Translations under genes and position numbers: made by a program
DNA from: Cellulosimicrobium cellulans
GTDB lineage: Bacteria; Actinomycetota; Actinomycetes; Actinomycetales; Cellulomonadaceae
Assembly: GCF_007679345.1 (NCBI RefSeq)
Contig: NZ_VEGH01000011.1
Span: 60,005-124,004 of the forward strand
Length of the DNA: 64,000 nucleotides
Direction of reading: 5' to 3'
The notes under the pieces: generated by a model
Databases searched by the model: none
Told to the model about the DNA's origin: nothing
Seen by the model: the letters and a program-made list of their open reading frames with translations, nothing else
Shown: positions 39,176-47,970 of the stretch, in pieces
Numbering within the stretch: position 1 is the stretch's first letter
Layout of the letters: each line of letters opens with the position of its first letter

Positions 39176-40234
39176 ATGCCTGAAGCGCCCCTCGTCCTGG
39201 GGATCGAGACGTCCTGCGACGAGACCGGGGTCGCCCTGGTCCGCGCCCACGCCGACCGCAGCGAGCTCCTGGTCGACGCCGTCGCGTCCTCCATGGACGA
39301 GCACGCTCGGTTCGGCGGGATCATCCCCGAGATCGCCTCCCGCGCCCACCTCGAGGCGATGATCCCGACGATCGAGCGCGCGCTCGGCACGGCGGGGGTC
39401 ACCCTCGCGGACGTCGACGCGGTCGCGGTCACCGCCGGGCCCGGCCTCGTCGGCTCGCTCACCGTCGGCACGGCCGCCGCGAAGGCGCTCGCGTACGGCC
39501 TCGGCAAGCCGCTGTACGGCGTGAACCACGTCATCGGCCACGCCGCCGTCGACGAGCTGGTGCACGGCCTGTTCCCCGACCGGGTCATGGCGCTCGTCGT
39601 GTCCGGCGGGCACTCCAGCCTGCTGCTGATCGACGACGTCGTGACCGGGGTGCGCGAGCTCGGCTCCACGCTCGACGACGCGGCGGGGGAGGCGTTCGAC
39701 AAGGTCGGCCGGCTGCTCGGGCTGCCCTACCCCGGTGGCCCGCACATCGACCGGCTGGCGCGCGAGGGCGACCCGACGGCCATCCGGTTCCCGCGCGGCC
39801 TCACCGCGGCGAAGGACCAGGCGGAGCACGCGTACGACTTCTCGTTCTCCGGCCTGAAGACCGCCGTGGCCCGCTGGGTCGAGGCGCGCGAGGACGCCGG
39901 CGAGCCCATCCCGCTCGAGGACGTGTCCGCGTCGTTCGCGGCGTCGGTGGCCGACGTGCTCACGGCCAAGACGATCGCGGCCTGCCGGGAGCACGGCGTC
40001 GACACCCTGGTGGTCGGCGGCGGGTTCTCCGCGAACTCCCAGCTGCGGGACATGGCCGCCGAGCGGTGCGCCGCGGCGGGGATCGACCTGCGCATCCCGC
40101 CGATCAAGTACTGCACGGACAACGGCGCGATGATCGCCGCGCTGGGCGCCGCGGTCGTGCGTCGCGGGCTGCCGGCGTCGGACTTCGCGATCGGCGTCGA
40201 CTCCACGATGCCGCTGGAGACCGTCACGGTCTGA
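39176..40234 (+). CDS. tsaD: tRNA N6-adenosine threonylcarbamoyltransferase TsaD
   Basis: The 352-residue catalytic subunit transfers the threonylcarbamoyl group to A37. It begins [17 protein letters not shown], has [11 protein letters not shown] with metal-binding His118 and His122, [10 protein letters not shown] and [15 protein letters not shown]. The linker between the two His differs from the more common HMEGH but keeps the spacing. TAGACT at 39163-39168, 7 bases before the ATG, gives it its own probable leaderless promoter, so it is not simply the tail of the tsaE operon. Confidence 0.97.
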   Translation: MPEAPLVLGIETSCDETGVALVRAHADRSELLVDAVASSMDEHARFGGIIPEIASRAHLEAMIPTIERALGTAGVTLADVDAVAVTAGPGLVGSLTVGTAAAKALAYGLGKPLYGVNHVIGHAAVDELVHGLFPDRVMALVVSGGHSSLLLIDDVVTGVRELGSTLDDAAGEAFDKVGRLLGLPYPGGPHIDRLAREGDPTAIRFPRGLTAAKDQAEHAYDFSFSGLKTAVARWVEAREDAGEPIPLEDVSASFAASVADVLTAKTIAACREHGVDTLVVGGGFSANSQLRDMAAERCAAAGIDLRIPPIKYCTDNGAMIAALGAAVVRRGLPASDFAIGVDSTMPLETVTV

Positions 40235-40252
40235 GTCGCGCGCCCGACGGCG

Positions 40253-41401
40253 TCAGAGCGGCCGGCCCGCCCGCATCTCCGCGACCAGCGACGCGACCAC
40301 GGCGTCGAGCTCGCCCGCGTTCCGCCGGGCCACGGCGCGCTGCCGCTGGTAGGACGCGCCCTTGCGCAGGATGACCCGGACGGCGTCGAGCTCGGCCGCG
40401 CAGCCCAGCCGCTCGGCGACCGGCTCCAGGTCGACCAGCAGCCGCGCGACGGCGTCGGTCACGAGCTCCTCGTCGCCGGCCGCGTTCGTGATGATGATGG
40501 CGTCCATGCCGTAGCGCGCGGAGCGCCACTTGTTCTCCTGCGCGAACCACGGCGGGATGGTGGGCAGCTCCTGGCCGCGGTCGAGCAGGGTCGAGAAGTG
40601 CTCGACGAGGCAGTGCGTCAGGGCGGCGAGCGCCGTCACCTCGAGCAGGCTGGGGGAGCCGTCGCAGATCCGGGCCTCGATGGTGCCGAACCGCGGCGAC
40701 GGGCGGACGTCCCAGCGCACCTCGTCGAACGCGTCGATGACCCCGGTGTGCAGCATGTCGCCGACGTAGACCTCGAGCTGGTCCCAGCGCTCGAACGGGA
40801 AGGGCAGCCCGGCGGTCGGCAGCTGCTGGAACATGAGCGCGCGGTTCGACGCGTACCCGGTGTCCTTGCCGCCCCAGAACGGGCTGGACGCGGAGAGCGA
40901 CTGCAGGTGCGCGAACGTGGTCAGCAGGGCGCGGGAGATCGGCAGCACCTTGTCCCGGTCCTCGACGCCGACGTGCACGTGCACGCCGTAGATCAGCATC
41001 TGCCGGCCCCACCACTGCGTCCGGTCGATCAGGGTGGCGTACCGCTGCTTGTCCGTGACCTTCTGCTGGGCCCAGCGGGCGAACGGGTGCGTGCCCGCGC
41101 TCATCAGCTCGACGCGCAGCGGGTCGGTGACGGTCCGCACCTCGTCGATCGCCCGCTGCAGGTCCGCCCCCGCCTCGCCGACCGTGCGGCAGACGCCGGA
41201 CACGACCTCGACGGTGTTGAGCAGCAGCTCCTGCTTGATCGCCGGGTGCTCGGCCGCGCCCGCGGGGCGGACGGCGTCGAGGACGGTGCTGGCGACCTGG
41301 CGCAGGTCCCCGGAGTCGGCGTCGACGAGCGCGAGCTCCCACTCGATGCCGACGGTCGACCGCTCGGACCGCGCGAACGGCAGCCGGGCCGGGGTGGTCA
41401 C
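40253..41401 (-). CDS. Glutamate-cysteine ligase family 2 (YbdK-like carboxylate-amine ligase)
   Basis: The 382-residue protein opens STVGIEWELALVDADSGDL and contains ELLLNTVEVVSGVC, GVHVHVGVEDRDKVLP and SARYGMDAIIITNAAGDE, the GCS2/YbdK pattern. Members form gamma-glutamyl or other carboxylate-amine bonds with ATP; the true substrate is uncertain, since actinobacteria use mycothiol rather than glutathione. The GTG start overlaps the upstream methyltransferase stop by 4 bp (41398-41401), so the two are translationally coupled. Confidence 0.87.
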   Translation of the reverse strand: MTTPARLPFARSERSTVGIEWELALVDADSGDLRQVASTVLDAVRPAGAAEHPAIKQELLLNTVEVVSGVCRTVGEAGADLQRAIDEVRTVTDPLRVELMSAGTHPFARWAQQKVTDKQRYATLIDRTQWWGRQMLIYGVHVHVGVEDRDKVLPISRALLTTFAHLQSLSASSPFWGGKDTGYASNRALMFQQLPTAGLPFPFERWDQLEVYVGDMLHTGVIDAFDEVRWDVRPSPRFGTIEARICDGSPSLLEVTALAALTHCLVEHFSTLLDRGQELPTIPPWFAQENKWRSARYGMDAIIITNAAGDEELVTDAVARLLVDLEPVAERLGCAAELDAVRVILRKGASYQRQRAVARRNAGELDAVVASLVAEMRAGRPL

Positions 41402-42597
41402 GCGGCGGCGCCGACGGGCTCGACGAGCAGCACCTGCTGCTGGCCGGCGACGCGGGTGAGCACGATCGTGGCGGCAGCGGTGCCCCGGAGGTCGAGCTGG
41501 CGGCGCAGCTGCTCGGGGACGACGGCGGTGCCGCGCTTCTTGATCGTCAGCGACCCGACCCCGCGCTCGCGCAGGTAGGCCCGGAGCCGCTTGAGGCCGA
41601 ACGGCAGGGTGTCGAGCACGCGGTAGGCCGTGGCGAACGGGGTCGCGTGCAGCGCGTCGGAGGTCACGTAGGCGATCGTGCTGTCCACGAGCCGTCCCTG
41701 CACCTCGGCGGCGACCTCGGCGACGAGCCCGGCGCGGATCACGGCGCCGTCGGGCTCGTAGAGGTAGGCGCCGACGGGCCCGACCTCGGCCCGGGTGCGC
41801 TCGGCGGCGGCGCGCAGCACGGCGGACCCACCGCCGGCACCCAGCAGCAGGGCGGACCGGCCCGGGCCCTCGGGGGCGAGCGGACCGAACCACAGGCCGA
41901 GCTCCACGACGTCGCCGTCCACCGACACCCACTGCGCTTCGGCGTCGTCCGGCAGGGCGCTGTGCGGCACGCCCGGGCCGAGCTTGAGGCCCAGGGCGGG
42001 CACGCGCTCGCGCAGGGCGAGGACGTCGTCCAGCGGCGGGGCGTACGCCGCGGGGTCGAACACCCGGCTGCCGCCCGACGTCCGGCGCGCGGGGTCGGCG
42101 TACACGCCGTCCACGCCCTCGGCGGCGAGGTCGACCGCCAGGCCGTCGCCGTGCCGGACCTCGGCCTCGGGGAACGCGCGCAGGTTGATCGTCGCCAGGG
42201 CGGCGGTGGTCTCGTCGGCGTCGACCGCGAGCACCCGCAGACCGACCCCCGCGAACGCCATCGCGTCGGCACCGAGGCCGGAGGTCAGGTCGGCGACCCG
42301 GGTGACGCCGGCGGCCGCGTACCGGCGGGCGTGCCGGGCGGCGACGACCAGCCGGGTCGCCTGCTCCAGGCCCGCGGGGGTGAACAGCATGCCGTCGGCG
42401 AACTCGCCGAGCTTGTCGTGCGCCTTCGCGCGCAGCCGCGACTGGGTCAGGGCGGCGGCGACCAGGTCGGCGTCGAAGCCGTCCTTGCGCAGCCGCTCGG
42501 ACAGGGCCATCGCGTGCCGCTCGTCGTACGGGGGGAGGGCGGACAGCAGGGCCCAGCCCTCGGGGCTGAGCAGCTTGGCGAGGCCGGACGCGTCCAT
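41398..42597 (-). CDS. Class I SAM-dependent methyltransferase with THUMP-like C-terminus
   Basis: The 399-residue protein has a Rossmann methyltransferase core (VADLTSGLGADAMAFAGVG, LAVDADETTAALATINL, YADPARRTSGG). The C-terminal region, LRAYLRERGVGSLTIKKRGTAVVPEQLRRQL, matches the THUMP-like module seen with RNA methyltransferases. The target is unknown; RNA is a reasonable guess. The MDASG start lies 6 bases after a GAGGAT box on the minus strand. It is the first gene of a two-gene operon. Confidence 0.83.
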   Translation of the reverse strand: MDASGLAKLLSPEGWALLSALPPYDERHAMALSERLRKDGFDADLVAAALTQSRLRAKAHDKLGEFADGMLFTPAGLEQATRLVVAARHARRYAAAGVTRVADLTSGLGADAMAFAGVGLRVLAVDADETTAALATINLRAFPEAEVRHGDGLAVDLAAEGVDGVYADPARRTSGGSRVFDPAAYAPPLDDVLALRERVPALGLKLGPGVPHSALPDDAEAQWVSVDGDVVELGLWFGPLAPEGPGRSALLLGAGGGSAVLRAAAERTRAEVGPVGAYLYEPDGAVIRAGLVAEVAAEVQGRLVDSTIAYVTSDALHATPFATAYRVLDTLPFGLKRLRAYLRERGVGSLTIKKRGTAVVPEQLRRQLDLRGTAAATIVLTRVAGQQQVLLVEPVGAAA

Positions 42598-42679
42598 CCC
42601 GCGATCCTCGCACGGCGCCACGGCCCGGCGTCCGCCAGCGCGACGAGGGCGGACGGATGTGACGCGGACCCCCCGGACG

Positions 42680-42720
42680 TTGGCACTCGCCTTGACCGAG
42701 TGCTAACGGGTTCCTAGAGT
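42680..42720 (+). promoter_or_regulatory. groES promoter with overlapping CIRCE element 1
   Basis: TTGGCACTC (42680-42688), nine bases, GAGTGCTAA (42698-42706) is a CIRCE palindrome, the operator of the heat-shock repressor HrcA; only one base departs from the consensus left arm. The promoter TTGACC (42692-42697), 17-bp spacer, TAGAGT (42715-42720) lies on top of it, so HrcA binding would block polymerase. Confidence 0.93.
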
Positions 42721-42727
42721 GCTGATC

Positions 42728-42750
42728 GGCACTCTCCTCGTGGGAGTGCC
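42728..42750 (+). promoter_or_regulatory. Second CIRCE element in the groES leader
   Basis: GGCACTC (42728-42734), nine bases, GAGTGCC (42744-42750) keeps the exact CIRCE arm spacing, with the outer bases changed. It lies just downstream of the -10 box, within the first transcribed bases. A further GAGTGC/GCACTC pair (42717-42734) links the two sites. Confidence 0.85.
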
Positions 42751-42847
42751 AGCGCACCGCAGGTCGGCCGGCACCCGCGACGACGGCAGGACCGACGGGG
42801 CGACAACGGACATCAGGCAGCACTCACACGCGAAGGGGAGGTCCGCT

Positions 42848-43144
42848 GTGTCGGTCTCCATCAAGCCGCTCGAGGACCGGATCGTCGTCAAGACGCTCGA
42901 GGCGGAGCAGACGACCGCCTCCGGTCTGGTCATCCCGGACAGCGCCAAGGAGAAGCCCCAGGAGGGCGAGGTCCTGGCCGTGGGTCCGGGTCGCATCGAC
43001 GACAACGGCAACCGCGTCCCGCTCGACGTGGCGGTCGGTGACAAGGTCATCTACAGCAAGTACGGCGGCACCGAGGTCAAGTACGACGGCGAGGAGTACC
43101 TCATCCTCTCCGCGCGCGACATCCTGGCGGTCGTCACCAAGTGA
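42848..43144 (+). CDS. groES: Co-chaperonin GroES (Cpn10)
   Basis: The 98-residue protein has [28 protein letters not shown] with the mobile GroEL-binding loop, [13 protein letters not shown] and [26 protein letters not shown]. It caps GroEL during protein folding. The GTG at 42848 follows a GGGGAGG site; earlier in-frame starts would lie in the CIRCE leader. No groEL follows: a strong terminator and a 420-bp gap separate it from whiD, so the chaperonin itself must be encoded elsewhere. Confidence 0.97.
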   Translation: MSVSIKPLEDRIVVKTLEAEQTTASGLVIPDSAKEKPQEGEVLAVGPGRIDDNGNRVPLDVAVGDKVIYSKYGGTEVKYDGEEYLILSARDILAVVTK

Positions 43145-43178
43145 CGCCCCCCGCCGGCCCGTGGGGCCGGCGGTCGTG

Positions 43179-43220
43179 ACGACGAAGGCCCCCTCCGCGG
43201 ACGGAGGGGGCCTTCGTCGT
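43179..43220 (+). terminator. groES terminator
   Basis: A perfect 19-bp inverted repeat (43179-43197 with 43202-43220) with a 4-base loop. A smaller hairpin (43151-43173) lies between it and the groES stop. Confidence 0.88.
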
Positions 43221-43433
43221 CCCCGGCGGGGGCGGTCCGATCGCGACGCGGTAGCCGGCGCCGAGGCGCCGCCCGTGCTGCAGGGGCTCCGCCGAGGGGG
43301 TGGTCGACGCGCCGAGGGGGTGGTCGGCGGGTACCCGCTCGACGTGTCGGGTACCCCCCGCGACGGTCGACCGCGCCGACCCGCGGGCGGCCGGTCGGCC
43401 GGGGGCCGGGCGGGCCGGGCGGGCCGGACAGCA
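43221..43433. other. Intergenic GC-rich segment with a 20-bp tandem repeat
   Basis: No gene is visible between the groES terminator and the whiD terminator. The 16-nt word GCCGAGGGGGTGGTCG occurs at 43291-43306 and 43311-43326, a period of 20 bp. A GGGTACC-type inverted pair follows near 43330-43360. Open frames here are unconserved-looking and overlap the terminators. Confidence 0.5.
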
Positions 43434-43469
43434 CGACGGGGCCCCTCCGCATGCGGAGGGGCCCCGTCG
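43434..43469 (-). terminator. whiD terminator
   Basis: A perfect 36-bp palindrome (two 18-base arms meeting at GCATGC), downstream of the minus-strand whiB-type gene and tail to tail with the groES terminator. Confidence 0.8.
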
Positions 43470-43565
43470 CTCGTGGACGGCGACCGCGCGGTGTCGCACC
43501 GCGCTCGGTCGCCACGCTTCAGGTGGCGGCGCCCAGGCCGCCGGGCGGCTCGGCCGCCTCGTGGC

Positions 43566-43868
43566 TCAGATCGCCTGGTGGGTCGTCCGGCCGGCGCGCT
43601 CGGCGAGGACGGCGGTGCGCTCGTCCTCGGACAGGCCGCCCCAGACGCCGTACGGCTCCCGGACCGCGAGCGACTGCTCGCGGCACTCGTTGATGACGGG
43701 GCAGGTGGCGCAGATGGCCTTGGCCGCCTCGGCGCGGCGCCGACGCGCTGCGCCCCGCTCGCCCTCGGGGTGGAAGAACAGGTCCTGGTCGGCGTCGCGG
43801 CAGGCACCCTCGTACTGCCACTCCCAGAGCTCCATCACGGGTCCCGGGAGGCGGGAGATCTCGGCCAT
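43566..43868 (-). CDS. whiD: WhiB-family iron-sulfur regulator, WhiD/WhiB3-like
   Basis: The 100-residue protein has the four cluster cysteines Cys23, Cys53, Cys56 and Cys62 (C-x29-C-x2-C-x5-C) and the GVWGG turn (74-78). The opening LPGP...WEWQYEGACR and FFHPEGERG strings match WhiD of Streptomyces and WhiB3 of Mycobacterium rather than WhiB1, 2 or 4. These proteins bind a [4Fe-4S] cluster and sigma factor region 4. The ATG at 43866-43868 is preferred to a start at 43997 that would lie inside the promoter. It is divergent from the MerR-like gene, near groES, bldM and guaB. Confidence 0.9.
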   Translation of the reverse strand: MAEISRLPGPVMELWEWQYEGACRDADQDLFFHPEGERGAARRRRAEAAKAICATCPVINECREQSLAVREPYGVWGGLSEDERTAVLAERAGRTTHQAI

Positions 43869-43988
43869 GGGGGTCCTCCATCCACTCGGCGCGGTGGCGC
43901 CGTTCTGATGACGTGCGGGGGGCGGTCCGACCGACGAGCGTTCTGGGACCGAGGTCCCTGGTGCGTCGGCTGAACTGCACTGATGAGG

Positions 43989-44017
43989 ACAGTACAACCG
44001 CGCCAGTAGTTGTTCAA
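43989..44017 (-). promoter_or_regulatory. Promoter of whiD
   Basis: Read on the minus strand: TTGAAC (44017-44012), a 17-bp spacer, TACTGT (43994-43989). It gives a leader of about 115 nt. The 343-bp gap 43869-44211 contains no gene; it is the least GC-rich stretch of this region. Confidence 0.7.
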
Positions 44018-44211
44018 GACCGTGTCGCGAATCGGTTCGTCGTCAAACGCTTCAGGGCGCCCACCAGCGCTGGCGCGGTTCGTGGCGCGGTTGGCGTCGT
44101 CGGGTCCGCGGTGCTGGCGCGGTCCGCCCGGTGCGCGCTGGAAACCGCGCCAGATCCCCGGCACAATCGAGGGCGAGCCGCGGGACCGACGGCGAGGACG
44201 AGACGGACGAG

Positions 44212-45486
44212 ATGCAGCACAGCGAGGACGAGGAGCCGACCGGCGACGCCGGGCGGGGCCCCGGCGACCGCGCCACCGAGCCGGTCGAGCTCGACGGGCC
44301 GATCCTCACCGTCGCCGCCGTCGCCGCGCGCCTCGGGGTCGCCCCCGCCACGCTGCGCACCTGGGACCGCCGCTACGGACTCGGCCCGTCCGAGCACACG
44401 GCGGGCGCGCACCGCCGGTACAGCACGGCGGACCTGGCGCGGCTGATGACGATGCGCTCGCTGACGCTGGACGGCGTGCCGCCCGCCGACGCCGCCCGGT
44501 TGGCACGCGAGGGCGCCCCGGTCCCGCTGCTCGAGCCGGACGTGCCGCACGGGCACGACGGCTCGCGTGCCGGCCACGCCGCGACCGGCGGATCGGCGGA
44601 CCGGGTCGGCGGAGCCGGTGCCGGTGCCGGTGCCGGTGCCGACGCCACGGGGGGCGCCGCGCCCGATGCCGGTGCCGCTGCGGACGGCACCGGGCCCACC
44701 GGCACCGCCGCCGCGACGGACGACCCGCGCGCATCCGCCGGCGCGGTCCGCCACCTCGCCGCCGTTCCCGACGCGCGCGCCCGCGAGGACGCGGCGGCCG
44801 CCGACCCGCGCCGGGCCCCGTCCCCGGGGGCCGCAGCGCCCGCCGCCCCGGGCGGCCGGGGGGCGCGCCCGCCCCGGCCCGCCACCCCGACCTCGGTCAT
44901 CGACGCCGCGCTGCGCGCCGACGCCGCCGAGGTCGCCCGCCTGCTGGCGATCCCGGTGGGCGGGGACCTGGTCCGCTGGTGGTCCGACCTGGTCGCGCCC
45001 GCCCGCGCCGGCATCGCGTCCCGCACGGTGCTCGCCCGCCCCGGGGACGAGCCCGACGCGCTCGTCGCCGCCGCGGCGCTCGCGGTGCTCCGGGACCGCT
45101 CCGGCCGCGTCCCGCGGCACCCGTCGCGCCGCCGGATCGTCCTGCTGCTCGCCGCACCGGGTGAACCCCGGCCGCTGTCGCTGCACGTCCTCGCGGGCGC
45201 GCTGGCCGACGCCGGCGTCGACGCACGCGTGGTCGCGGGCCCCACGGGCCGGCACCGGCTGCTCGAGATCGCGGCCATGACGTCGCCGTCGGCGGTGGTG
45301 CTCCTGAGCGAGCAGACGGCCCCCGACCTGGGGCTCGTCGACGCGGTGGCCGAGGCGCACGCGGAGCTGCCGGTGTTCGTGATGGTCCCCGACGAGGCCG
45401 CGGGGGAGGTCCCGCTCGGTCGCCAGGTGCACCGGGTGCGCACGGTGCCGGGCCTGGTGCACGAGGTGCTGGCCGTCTGCGCCTGA
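44212..45486 (+). CDS. MerR/CarH-like regulator with degenerate cobalamin-domain fold
   Basis: The 424-residue protein has a MerR-type winged helix (about 25-95: ILTVAAVAARLGVAPATLRTWDRRYGLGPSEHTAGAHRRYSTADLARL). An Ala/Gly-rich linker (about 110-225) follows. The C-terminal part (about 225-424) is laid out like the helical-bundle plus Rossmann cobalamin domain of CarH/LitR regulators. The DxHxxG-type B12 ligand motif is absent: APGEPRPLSLHVLAGALADAG stands where it is expected. It may therefore sense another ligand or none. The ATG at 44212 is the start closest to the HTH with an acidic lead; an earlier one at 44131 is possible. A CACAAT box lies at 44162-44167. Confidence 0.78.
   Translation: MQHSEDEEPTGDAGRGPGDRATEPVELDGPILTVAAVAARLGVAPATLRTWDRRYGLGPSEHTAGAHRRYSTADLARLMTMRSLTLDGVPPADAARLAREGAPVPLLEPDVPHGHDGSRAGHAATGGSADRVGGAGAGAGAGADATGGAAPDAGAAADGTGPTGTAAATDDPRASAGAVRHLAAVPDARAREDAAAADPRRAPSPGAAAPAAPGGRGARPPRPATPTSVIDAALRADAAEVARLLAIPVGGDLVRWWSDLVAPARAGIASRTVLARPGDEPDALVAAAALAVLRDRSGRVPRHPSRRRIVLLLAAPGEPRPLSLHVLAGALADAGVDARVVAGPTGRHRLLEIAAMTSPSAVVLLSEQTAPDLGLVDAVAEAHAELPVFVMVPDEAAGEVPLGRQVHRVRTVPGLVHEVLAVCA
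44613..44640 (+). repeat. GCCGGT microsatellite inside the MerR-like gene
   Basis: Between four and five copies of GCCGGT encode a Gly-Ala run in the linker. Copy-number changes of six bases would keep the frame and alter linker length. Confidence 0.8.
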
Positions 45487-45587
45487 CACCTGGGTCTTCC
45501 TGGACGCTAACGTCGGGCCGGATCCGGCCGATACAGGAAGGAAGCCGGATCCGCCAGGGTCCTGGCACAGGCGGAAGGCGGAGGTCG

Positions 45588-46280
45588 ATGGCGGGCGTCG
45601 TGGTGTGCCACGGATCGACGGCGGTGCGGGAGCGCATCGTCCTGACGGCACTCGGGGTGCCCGCACTGGCCCCGGTGCGCGCGGCCGCGTCCGTGGACGA
45701 GCTGATCACGCTGGCCCGGCGCGTCCCGCCGACCATCGTGCTGCTCGACGCGCACCTGCCCACCCCGGGCCCCGTGGAGGCGATCCGCCGGCTGCGCGCG
45801 GTCCCCTCCCAGTCCACGGTCGTGATGCTGGCGGTGCCCGGCGACGAGATCGCGCTCGACCGGGCCATCGCGCTCGGCGCCCGCGGCTACCTGGCGCCCG
45901 ACGTGGGCCGCGCGGAGCTCGCCGCGGTGGCGGCGCACATCCTCGCGAGCCCGGGCATCCCCGGTGCGCCCGGCGCGGTGCCGCACGACGGCCTCACGGC
46001 GCACGGCCACGGTGCCGTGGCGAGCGCGCCGACGCCGGTCGTCACCCGGGTCGAGCTGCCCGCGCAGGCCACCGCCCGCGACGAGGTCTCGCTGACCAAG
46101 CGCGAGGTCGAGGTGCTGGTCGGCATGAGCAACGGCCGGTCGAACGCGCAGATCGGCCAGGAGCTGTTCCTGTCCGAGGACACCATCAAGACCCACGCCC
46201 GCCGGCTGTTCCGCAAGCTCGGCGCCGCCGACCGCGCGCAGGCCGTGGCGATCGGGCTGCGCCGGGGCCTCATCCGCTGA
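45588..46280 (+). CDS. bldM: BldM-like orphan response regulator (LuxR-type HTH)
   Basis: The 230-residue protein has a receiver-like domain (1-120) and a LuxR/FixJ HTH (about 165-230). The HTH string NGRSNAQIGQELFLSED, followed by TIKTHARRLFRKLGAADRAQ, is close to Streptomyces BldM. Asp54 is present in LLDAHLP, but the acidic pair at the end of strand 1 is replaced by CHGS. The conserved Thr and Lys positions also read Ala (MLAVPGD) and Pro (GYLAPD). Phosphorylation is therefore unlikely. A GGCGGAGG site precedes the ATG. Location beside whiD and guaB matches the Streptomyces neighbourhood as I recall it. Confidence 0.85.
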   Translation: MAGVVVCHGSTAVRERIVLTALGVPALAPVRAAASVDELITLARRVPPTIVLLDAHLPTPGPVEAIRRLRAVPSQSTVVMLAVPGDEIALDRAIALGARGYLAPDVGRAELAAVAAHILASPGIPGAPGAVPHDGLTAHGHGAVASAPTPVVTRVELPAQATARDEVSLTKREVEVLVGMSNGRSNAQIGQELFLSEDTIKTHARRLFRKLGAADRAQAVAIGLRRGLIR

Positions 46281-47900
<1,620 letters not shown>

Positions 47901-47925
47901 CGCACGGTGCGCTGAGACACGCAGG

Positions 47926-47956
47926 AGGGGCCGGGTGCGGATCGCACCCGGCCCCT
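47926..47956. terminator. Bidirectional terminator between guaB and the HTH-MurA gene
   Basis: A perfect 14-bp inverted repeat (47926-47939 with 47943-47956) with a 3-base loop followed by TCC, between convergent genes. Confidence 0.85.
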
Positions 47957-47970
47957 TCCGCGTCCGGGTG

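Noticed and set aside
43134..43499. Small open frames between groES and whiD
   Set aside because: They run through two perfect terminator palindromes and a tandem repeat, without ribosome-binding sites or conserved features.
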